NCBI RefSeq assembly: GCF_041435095.1 | Contig: NZ_CP108025.1 | Location: 5,890,001-5,954,000 of the forward strand | DNA: 64,000 nt | Reading direction: 5' to 3' | Source: Kitasatospora sp. NBC_00315 | GTDB taxonomy: Bacteria > Actinomycetota > Actinomycetes > Streptomycetales > Streptomycetaceae | Shown: positions 58,221-64,000 of the stretch, one piece after another | Numbering within the stretch: position 1 is the stretch's first letter | How the letters are laid out: each line of letters begins with the position of its first letter | Notes under the pieces: model-generated | What the model saw: the letters and a program-made list of their open reading frames with translations, nothing else | Databases searched by the model: none | Told to the model about the DNA's origin: nothing | Translations under genes and position numbers: made by a program

Positions 58221-59254
58221 CCGACGGGCTCCTTCGCGAGAGTGGGGGCGGTGGCCGGGTCGTCGGCCGGGGCGCCGGCGTGCTTTCCGGTGATGGCGAG
58301 GAAGACCTCGTCCAGGCTCGGCATCTTGGTGTCGATCCCGGCGATGCCGAAGCCCCGGGTGCCCAGCACGCCGATGACGGCGGTGAGCTGGTCCTCCTCG
58401 GTGATCGGCACCGAGAGCAGGCCGGTGTCGGCGGAGAAGGTGGCGCCGGCGATGCCGCTCTCGGCCAGGCAGCGGGCCATCTCGGGCAGTTCGGCGGGAT
58501 GCAGCGGGCGTACCTGCAGAGTCCGGCCGCCGACCTGGGCCTTCAGCTCGGCCACCGCGCCGGCGGCGATCACCCGGCCCTTGTCGATGACGGTCAGCTC
58601 GTTCGCGAGCTGCTCGGCCTCCTCCATGTACTGCGTGGTGAGCAGGACGGTGGCGCCATCGGCGACCATCCGCTGCACCTCGTCCCAGACCTCGTTGCGG
58701 GTGCGCGGGTCCAGGCCGGTGGTGGGCTCGTCGAGGTAGAGCACCTTCGGGTGGCCGATCATGCTGGCCGCGAGGTCGAGCCGGCGGCGCATGCCGCCGG
58801 AGTAGGTCCTGGCGGTGCGCTTGGCGGCCTCGGTGAGCGAGAAGCGCTCCAGCAGCTCGCCGGCGCGGGCCTTGGCGTCCTTGCGCGAGAGGTCCAGCAG
58901 CCGGCCGATCAGGTAGAGGTTCTCGTAACCGGAGAGCATCTCGTCGACCGAGGCGTACTGCCCGGTGAGGCCGATGGTGCGGCGCAGTTGCTTGGGCTGG
59001 CGCAGGACGTCGTAGCCGCCCACGAACGCGGTACCGGCGTCCGGCTTGATCAGCGTGGACAGGACGCGTACCAGGGTGGTCTTGCCGGCGCCGTTCGGGC
59101 CGAGGACCCCGAGCACCGTGCCCTGGCGGACGGTCAGGTCGATCCCGTCCAGGGCCTTGGTGGTGCCGTAGTGCTTGACGATGCCGCGGACCTCGACGGC
59201 GATGCCCGCGTCGGCGGGTGCCCGGTCGTTCCGGGGAGTAACGATTCGTGTCAT
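58217..59254 (-). CDS. ABC transporter ATPase (DrrA-like)
   Basis: A 345-aa ATPase from ATG 59254, 6 nt after CAGTCT on the minus strand, so probably leaderless. Walker A GPNGAGKTT, Q-loop GLTGQYASVDEMLSGYENL, signature YSGGMRRRLDLAASM, Walker B VLYLDEPTTGLD and the H-loop region LLTTQYMEEAEQL are all present; the C-terminal extension is typical of DrrA (DUF4162). It energises the DrrB-like permease. The promoter carries SARP-type heptamers, and a SARP gene lies convergently downstream of the pair. Confidence 0.94.
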   Translation of the reverse strand: MTRIVTPRNDRAPADAGIAVEVRGIVKHYGTTKALDGIDLTVRQGTVLGVLGPNGAGKTTLVRVLSTLIKPDAGTAFVGGYDVLRQPKQLRRTIGLTGQYASVDEMLSGYENLYLIGRLLDLSRKDAKARAGELLERFSLTEAAKRTARTYSGGMRRRLDLAASMIGHPKVLYLDEPTTGLDPRTRNEVWDEVQRMVADGATVLLTTQYMEEAEQLANELTVIDKGRVIAAGAVAELKAQVGGRTLQVRPLHPAELPEMARCLAESGIAGATFSADTGLLSVPITEEDQLTAVIGVLGTRGFGIAGIDTKMPSLDEVFLAITGKHAGAPADDPATAPTLAKEPVG

Positions 59255-59286
59255 GCCCCGAGACTGCCGGGCCGTACTGACAGCCC

Positions 59287-59335
59287 GCTGTCAGCGATCC
59301 GGCGCCGCTGTCAGCCGGCTGTCATACCGCTGTCG
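59287..59335 (-). promoter_or_regulatory. Phased heptamers: candidate SARP binding site
   Basis: GCTGTCA at 59287-59293, 59307-59313 and 59318-59324 and GCTGTCG at 59329-59335 (plus-strand reading) are direct repeats; the last three are spaced exactly 11 bp. An inverted copy, TGACAGC, lies at 59278-59284. One helical turn phasing of heptamers is the SARP signature. The nearest repeat starts 21 bp upstream of the -10 CAGTCT. Confidence 0.65.
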
Positions 59336-59489
59336 AGCCCCGCCGCCTGCCCGGTCGCCTGCCCCGCCCGAGCCCCGCCGCCTGCCCGGTCGCCTGCCTC
59401 GTCGCGGCGGCCCCGCCCGAGCCGCGGAGCAGCCCGGGCCGCCGCTCCGGGCGCCGCCCGTACGGCGCGTTTCCGCCCTCGGGCAGCGC

Positions 59490-59531
59490 ACAGGGGCGGG
59501 CCCGCGGTCGAAACCGCGGACCCGCCCCTGT
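59490..59531 (-). terminator. panB terminator
   Basis: A near-perfect hairpin (arms 59490-59507 and 59514-59531, one mismatch, loop TCGAAA) follows the panB stop. Confidence 0.75.
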
Positions 59532-59562
59532 GTCGAGTGGCCGGACGGGCCGCCCCGGGCGA

Positions 59563-60432
59563 CTAGCTGAAGCTGTGCTCCGGCGCGGGGAAGGCCCCGG
59601 AGCTGACGTCGGCCGCGAACTCGCGGGCGGCCCCGCCGAGGACGGCGCGCAGGTCGGCGTACTGCTTGACGAACTTGGGCACCCGGCCCGCCGTCATGCC
59701 GGCCATGTCCGTCCAGACCAGCACCTGGGCGTCGGTGTCCACGCCCGCGCCGATGCCCACGGTCGGGATGGTCAGCTGCTCGGTGGCCTGCGCGGCCAGC
59801 TCGGCCGGTACGGCCTCCAGCACGACGGCGAAGGCGCCCGCCTGCTGGACCGCCTTGGCGTCCCGCAGCAGCTGGTGCGCCGCCTCGTCGCCGCGCCCCT
59901 GCACGGGGTAGCCGCCGAAGGCGTGCACGGACTGCGGGGTGAGGCCGATGTGGGCCATCACCGGGATCCCGGCCTCCACCAGCAGCTCGATCGAGCGGGC
60001 GCTGCGCTCCCCGCCCTCCAGCTTGATCGCGCCGACGCCGGCCTCCTGCATCAGGCGGACCGCGTTGCGCATGGCCTGCGCGGGGGACTCCTGGTAGGAG
60101 CCGAACGGCATGTCGGCGACGATCAACGCGCGCTTGGTGCCGCGGACGACGGCTGCGGAGAGCATCACCATCTGGTCCATGGTCACCGGCACGGTGGTCT
60201 CGTAGCCGAGGTGACAGTTGCCCGCCGAGTCGCCGACCAGCAGGACCGGGATGCCGGCCTCGTCGAAGACGCCGCCGGTCAGCGCGTCGTAGGCGGTGAG
60301 CATCGACCACCTCTCGCCGCGCTGCTTGGCTGCGGCGAGGTCGCGGACGGTGACGCGGCGGTTGGTGACCCCACCGTAGAGGGTGGCGGTGGACGCCTGG
60401 GTCGGGGCAGGCGTGGGCGAAGAAGCGTTCAT
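59563..60432 (-). CDS. panB: 3-methyl-2-oxobutanoate hydroxymethyltransferase
   Basis: A 289-aa enzyme of pantothenate/CoA synthesis that adds a hydroxymethyl group from methylene-THF to alpha-ketoisovalerate. ATG 60432 has AGGAG upstream. Motifs: RVTVRDLAAAKQRGERWSMLTAYDALTGGVFDEAGIPVLLVGDSAG, the conserved ADMPFGSYQ, VGAIKLEGG, MAHIGLTPQSVHAFGGYPVQGRG and TVGIGAGVDTDAQVLVWTDMAGM. Metal-binding aspartates and the catalytic glutamate region (VLEAVPAELA) are present. A 25-residue Ser/Thr/Ala N-terminal extension is normal in streptomycetes. Confidence 0.96.
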   Translation of the reverse strand: MNASSPTPAPTQASTATLYGGVTNRRVTVRDLAAAKQRGERWSMLTAYDALTGGVFDEAGIPVLLVGDSAGNCHLGYETTVPVTMDQMVMLSAAVVRGTKRALIVADMPFGSYQESPAQAMRNAVRLMQEAGVGAIKLEGGERSARSIELLVEAGIPVMAHIGLTPQSVHAFGGYPVQGRGDEAAHQLLRDAKAVQQAGAFAVVLEAVPAELAAQATEQLTIPTVGIGAGVDTDAQVLVWTDMAGMTAGRVPKFVKQYADLRAVLGGAAREFAADVSSGAFPAPEHSFS

Positions 60433-60615
60433 CGAACAGGCTCCTGAAAGGGTCGTGGTCTCGTGGCGCCGTGCGGCGTCCCCGGATCACCTCCATGCTT
60501 GCACGCCGCGCGGCGCGCGCAAAGAGGCGTGCGGCACACCGGGTGCGATCCCGGGCACACCGGGCGCGACCGGTCCGGGCGCGGTGGCGGACAGGTGGCG
60601 GGCGGCGGAACTTTC

Positions 60616-60638
60616 CGATACGGGCTCGTCTCGTATCG
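60616..60638. promoter_or_regulatory. Operator candidate 1 (efflux/TetR module)
   Basis: CGATACG (60616-60622) and CGTATCG (60632-60638) face each other across 9 bp; flanking CTTTC/GAAAG extend the symmetry with one extra base. Confidence 0.55.
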
Positions 60639-60668
60639 AAAGTCGCGCTACGCTGCTCCAGGGGGTTG

Positions 60669-60686
60669 CGAGACGTCATCGTCTCG
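60669..60686. promoter_or_regulatory. Operator candidate 2 overlapping the promoter
   Basis: A perfect 7-4-7 repeat (CGAGACG-TCAT-CGTCTCG) overlaps a plausible promoter (TTGCGA at 60666, TAAAGT at 60687). It is 42 bp before the transporter start. Confidence 0.6.
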
Positions 60687-60727
60687 TAAAGTCCCGCCAG
60701 TGTCGTCACGTACGGACGGGAACACCA

Positions 60728-62353
60728 ATGACCACCGCAGCCGCTCCACCCCGGGTACCGGAAGCCATCCACCGCCGCCGCTGGGTGATCCTCGGCACCC
60801 TGCTGCTCGCCCTGCTCGTCGTCGTCCTCGACAACTCGATCCTCAACGTGGCGATGAAGACCATCGCCTCGCCCGCGCCGACCGGCCTCGGCGCCACCCA
60901 GAGCGATCTCGAATGGGCGATCAACTCCTACACGCTGGTCTTCGCGGGCCTGCTGTTCACCGCGGGCCTGCTGGGCGACCGCTTCGGCCGCAAGAAGTCG
61001 CTGCTGGCCGGCATGCTGGTCTTCGGCCTCGGCTCGCTGCTCTCGGCGCTGGCGTCCTCGCCCGGTGAACTGATCGGCTACCGCGCCGTGATGGGCTTCG
61101 GCGGGGCGTTCGTGATGCCCGCCACGCTCGCCATCATCATGAACGTCTTCGAGCGTTCCGAGCAGCCGAAGGCGATCGGCATCTGGGCCGGCGCGGTCGG
61201 CCTGGCCATCGCGGTCGGCCCGATCACCGGTGGTCTGCTGATCGAGCACTTCTGGTGGGGCTCGGTGTTCCTGGTGAACGTCCCGATCGTGGTCGTGGCG
61301 CTGGTCGCCATGGTGCTGATCGTGCCGGACTCCAAGGACCCGAACCCGGGCCGGCTCGACCCGGTGGGTGTGCTGCTGTCGATCGTCGGCCTGGTCGCGC
61401 TGATCTACGGCATCATCAAGGGCGGCGAGCTGGCGGACTTCACCGCGCCCGCGGCCTGGGTGCCGCTGCTGATCGGCCTGCTGGCGCTGGTCGCGTTCGT
61501 CTGGCACGAGAAGCGCACCGAGCACCCGGCGCTCGACGTCGGCTGGTTCCGCAACAAGGTGTTCAGCGCCTCGGTGACGGTGATCGGCCTGGTCTTCTTC
61601 GCGCTCATGGGGGTCTCCTTCTTCGGCGTCTTCTACATGCAGAGCGTGCGCGGCTACAGCCCGCTGATGGCCGGTGTGCTGATGCTGCCGCTGGCCGCCG
61701 CCCAGCTGGTCTTCGCGCCGCGCGCCCGGCTGGTCGTGGACCGGATCGGCGTCCGGGCCACCTGCGCCGCCGGCATGGCCCTGATCTCGGTCGCCTTCCT
61801 CGGCTACCTGACGCTGGGCACCGGATCGCCGATCTGGGTGCTGGTGCTGATCGCCTTCGTGATGGGCACCGGCATGGCCCACGTGATGCCGCCCGTCACG
61901 GTGTCGATCATGAGCTCGCTGCCGCGCGAGAAGGCCGGCGCCGGCTCGGCGCTGAACAACACCTTCCGCCAGGTCGGCGGTTCGCTCGGGGTCGCCGTGC
62001 TCGGCGCGGTGCTCTCCACCGTCTACCGCGACGGCATCTCCGACAAGCTCGACCAGCTGCCCGCCGGCCTGCGGGACAAGGCGGGCGAGTCGCTGGAGGC
62101 GACCTTCGCCGTCGCCGGAAAGCTCGGCCCCAAGGGCGCCGCGCTGATCGACCCCGCCAAGGACTCCTTCATCCACGCGATGCACGTGGTCGCCGGGCTC
62201 TCGGCCGGGGTCACCGCGCTCGGTGTGCTGCTGGCCTGGTTCCTGCTGCCCGCCCGGATCACGGCCGGCCCCGGCCCCGGTACCGCTCCGGCCGGCCGGA
62301 GCCGCTCCGAGCAGTCCCCGGCCGCGCTCGAGTCGGAGTCCGCCGAGGTTTGA
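60728..62353 (+). CDS. DHA2-family MFS multidrug exporter
   Basis: A 541-aa, 14-helix pump from ATG 60728. Motifs: LLLALLVVVLDNSILNVAMKTIASP (D1), AGLLGDRFGRKKSLLAG (A), YRAVMGFGGAFVMPATLAIIMNVF (B), GAVGLAIAVGPITGGLLIEHFWWGSVFLVNVPIVVVAL (C and INVP-like). The C-terminus ends with a Ser/Glu-rich tail. A TetR regulator gene lies ~120 bp downstream in the same direction, and two inverted repeats precede the gene, a typical self-regulated resistance module. Confidence 0.92.
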   Translation: MTTAAAPPRVPEAIHRRRWVILGTLLLALLVVVLDNSILNVAMKTIASPAPTGLGATQSDLEWAINSYTLVFAGLLFTAGLLGDRFGRKKSLLAGMLVFGLGSLLSALASSPGELIGYRAVMGFGGAFVMPATLAIIMNVFERSEQPKAIGIWAGAVGLAIAVGPITGGLLIEHFWWGSVFLVNVPIVVVALVAMVLIVPDSKDPNPGRLDPVGVLLSIVGLVALIYGIIKGGELADFTAPAAWVPLLIGLLALVAFVWHEKRTEHPALDVGWFRNKVFSASVTVIGLVFFALMGVSFFGVFYMQSVRGYSPLMAGVLMLPLAAAQLVFAPRARLVVDRIGVRATCAAGMALISVAFLGYLTLGTGSPIWVLVLIAFVMGTGMAHVMPPVTVSIMSSLPREKAGAGSALNNTFRQVGGSLGVAVLGAVLSTVYRDGISDKLDQLPAGLRDKAGESLEATFAVAGKLGPKGAALIDPAKDSFIHAMHVVAGLSAGVTALGVLLAWFLLPARITAGPGPGTAPAGRSRSEQSPAALESESAEV

Positions 62354-62476
62354 GCGACCGGGTGGAGAATGGCCCTGTCCCCCGGTTCCGGAGGGACAGG
62401 GTCCGCACCCGGGGTGCGGGCCGGGCCGCCGGCCGCGCCGGCGCGCCGGCACGGATCACGAGAAGGAAGAGCGGGA

Positions 62477-63151
62477 GTGGAGACGGACACCAGGGCAGCG
62501 GCGGCAGCGGCGGACCACGCCTGCGCCCACCCCGCCGAGGGCACCTGCGAGGGGCCACGCCGCGGACGTCCGCGCAGTGAGGCGGCCGAGCTGGCCATCT
62601 TCTCCGCCGTCGAGCGGCTGATGGAGAGCGGCGCGAGCCTGTCCCAGCTGTCCGTCGAGGGCATCGCCGCGGCCGCCGGGGTCGGCAAGGCCACCATCTA
62701 CCGTCGCTGGCCCAACAAGGAGGCCCTGCTGGTCGACGTGGTCGCCCGGCTGGAGGCCCCGGAGCCGGAGCTGACCGGCGCCAGCGTCCGGGAGGACCTG
62801 GTCCTGATGGTCGACTACATGCGGGTGCGCGGGCTCGCCAAGCGCTCACGCTGGGTGCTCAAGGCGGCCCTGGGCCAGATGAGCAGCTGGCCGGAGCTGC
62901 ACGCCGCCTACCGGCAGCGGGTGATCCTGCCCCGCCGCGAGCTGCTGCGCTCGGTCGTCCGGCGCGGGATCGCCGAGGGGGAGCTGCGCGCCGATATCGG
63001 CGAGGACCTGCTCGCCGAGATCCTGCTCGGCCCGATCCTGGTCCGCACCGTGCTCTGGGACGACTCCGACCTCTCCGACCCCGGGCTCGCCGAGCAGATG
63101 GTCGACGCGCTGCTCGTGGGCGTCGCGGCGGACCGCCCGCCGCTGAGCTGA
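62477..63151 (+). CDS. TetR-family regulator of the adjacent efflux pump
   Basis: A 224-aa repressor from GTG 62477 with AAGGA upstream. After a ~30-residue Ala/His/Cys header comes the HTH: RRGRPRSEAAELAIFSAVERLMESGASLSQLSVEGIAAAAGVGKATIYRRWPNKEALLVDVV. The C-terminal domain (VREDLVLMVDYMRVRGLAKRSRWVLKAALGQMSSWPELHAAYRQRVILPRRELLRSVVRRGIAEGELRADI) is the TetR_C_11-like ligand module. It most likely represses the DHA2 pump at 60728 through the upstream repeats. The ligand is unknown. Confidence 0.92.
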   Translation: METDTRAAAAAADHACAHPAEGTCEGPRRGRPRSEAAELAIFSAVERLMESGASLSQLSVEGIAAAAGVGKATIYRRWPNKEALLVDVVARLEAPEPELTGASVREDLVLMVDYMRVRGLAKRSRWVLKAALGQMSSWPELHAAYRQRVILPRRELLRSVVRRGIAEGELRADIGEDLLAEILLGPILVRTVLWDDSDLSDPGLAEQMVDALLVGVAADRPPLS

Positions 63152-63484
63152 GATCCACCGGTCGCGGCGTCGCCGGGCGCGCCCGGACGACCGGGCGTGC
63201 CGGACGGCCGGGTGCGCGGGGCCGTGCGCCCGTCGGCCCGGCGCCGTCGGCCCGTTCACGCCGTCGGCCGTCCGCGCCCGGACCCGCCCTGGTCGGTGCG
63301 ATGCGAGCGATGCGAGCGGTGCGGGGGACACCCCGACGCGTGGGCCGAATCACGAAACCTGCCGCGCCGGAACCCGGGCGCGGCTCGGCCGCGTCCCACC
63401 CGGCATAGGCTGAGCCGGGAAATCCGACACCACGGCATCGGCTCGAACGGGACCGGCAGCACGACGAACCACGAGGGGCCACGC
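63152..63484. other. Intergenic region with short repeats
   Basis: No gene is seen. Imperfect CGTCGGCC units (63231-63290) and GATGCGAGC units (63300-63320) occur. A rightward -10, TAGGCT (63405-63410), probably serves the next gene, giving a ~70-nt leader. Confidence 0.5.
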
Positions 63485-64000
63485 ATGGCGCAGGCGGACA
63501 GGGCAGCGGCACCGACGGACGGCACGGCGGCGCCCGGCGCCGGTGCGCCGGCCGGTGGCGCGGGCGGCCGCCGGCTGTGGGCGCTGGGGCGGCGCGGCAG
63601 CCGCTCCGCCTGGCGGCGTGGCTGGATCGTCGCCGTGCTCGCCGTGCTCACCGCCGCGCTGCTGGCGTTCCACTCCGAGGTCCCCAACGGGCTGGGCAAT
63701 CTCGGCAGTCTGCTGGAGACCTTCCTGCCCTGGGTGGGTCTGGCCGTCCCGGTGCTGCTGCTGCTCGCGCTCTGGCGGCGCTCGGCCGTCGCCCTGGTGG
63801 CGCTGCTGCTGCCGGTCGTGGTCTGGCTCAACCTCTTCGGCGGCCTGCTGACCGACAAGAGCGGCGGCGCGGGCGACTGGACGGTCCTCACCCACAACGT
63901 GGCCGCCGCCAACACCGACGTGGCCGGGACGGTCGGGCTGCTGAACGGCTCCGGCGCGCAGATCGTCGCCCTGCAGGAGCTGGCCGGCAAGCAGGTGCCC
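63485..64000 (+). CDS. Endonuclease/exonuclease/phosphatase-family membrane protein (partial)
   Basis: The first 172 codons are visible; the gene leaves the window at the right edge. ATG 63485 has GAGGGG upstream. A disordered header is followed by three hydrophobic helices (GWIVAVLAVLTAALLAF, FLPWVGLAVPVLLLLALW, VALVALLLPVVVWLNLFGGLL). The EEP fold then starts with WTVLTHNVAAAN (Asn metal/substrate motif) and IVALQELAG (catalytic Glu). In this family the enzyme domain faces outward and may cleave phosphodiesters of lipids or nucleic acids. Confidence 0.85.
   Translation, partial: MAQADRAAAPTDGTAAPGAGAPAGGAGGRRLWALGRRGSRSAWRRGWIVAVLAVLTAALLAFHSEVPNGLGNLGSLLETFLPWVGLAVPVLLLLALWRRSAVALVALLLPVVVWLNLFGGLLTDKSGGAGDWTVLTHNVAAANTDVAGTVGLLNGSGAQIVALQELAGKQVP

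Noticed and set aside
1..64000. CRISPR arrays or cas genes
   Set aside because: No series of spaced identical repeats and no Cas-like motif was found.
1..64000. PKS, NRPS or other large biosynthetic cluster
   Set aside because: No carrier, ketosynthase or adenylation domains occur. Regulators and exporters of types common in such clusters are present, but without biosynthetic cores.

Overview
This is chromosomal DNA from a high-GC filamentous actinomycete, almost certainly Streptomycetaceae (Streptomyces or Kitasatospora). The evidence is third-codon-position G/C throughout, many GTG/TTG starts, ATGA/GTGA gene overlaps, numerous apparently leaderless genes, an F420-linked reductase, AfsR/SARP, DHA2 and PadR families, and an actinobacterial RNase P RNA.

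Layout. 1-3034: the start of a cysteine-rich protein, a DHA2 efflux pump fused to a winged-helix domain, and a small monooxygenase. 3078-8950: one leftward operon behind a cobalamin riboswitch, encoding two secreted, membrane-anchored proteins (one an alpha/alpha-toroid protein like the B12-binding half of intrinsic factor/transcobalamin) and a complete ECF transporter (T, fused A1-A2, S). 9127-13192: a KstR-like TetR regulator divergent from a coupled glycosyltransferase / methyltransferase / alpha-toroid trio. 13272-17729: envelope proteins, a cell-wall amidase and a methyltransferase. 18511-21893: a prolyl-oligopeptidase-like hydrolase coupled to a LanKC-like kinase. 22378-29261: Nif3-like protein, zinc-ribbon protein, RNase H/CobC fusion, YaaA, RNB nuclease and an MFS pump. 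29271-29677: rnpB.

29680-35600 is an accessory island: GntR regulator with perfect palindromic operators, coupled small genes, an XRE-TPR regulator, NUDIX, a phage-like membrane protein, a truncated radical-SAM/SPASM maturase followed by an intact RiPP-like precursor, and a GNAT. 35638-41319 holds a secreted two-CBM20 alpha-amylase, an AhpD/MarR divergent pair, initiator tRNA-Met and a decayed class II aldolase locus. 41423-49680 mixes housekeeping genes (HEAT protein, ATP-grasp, ACT, PadR, prim-pol, methionine aminopeptidase) with a 1.1-kb transposase-less cassette (44609-45701) bounded by IS-like inverted repeats.

49736-64000 carries an exporter, F420 reductase, site-2-type protease, a large AfsR-like SARP regulator convergent with a DrrAB-like exporter whose promoter has 11-bp-phased heptamers, panB, a second DHA2 pump with a TetR regulator and palindromic operators, and a truncated endonuclease/exonuclease/phosphatase-family gene. 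The most notable systems are the riboswitch-controlled B12 uptake operon with a transcobalamin-like protein, the orphaned RiPP precursor, the passenger-gene cassette, and the SARP-efflux module.
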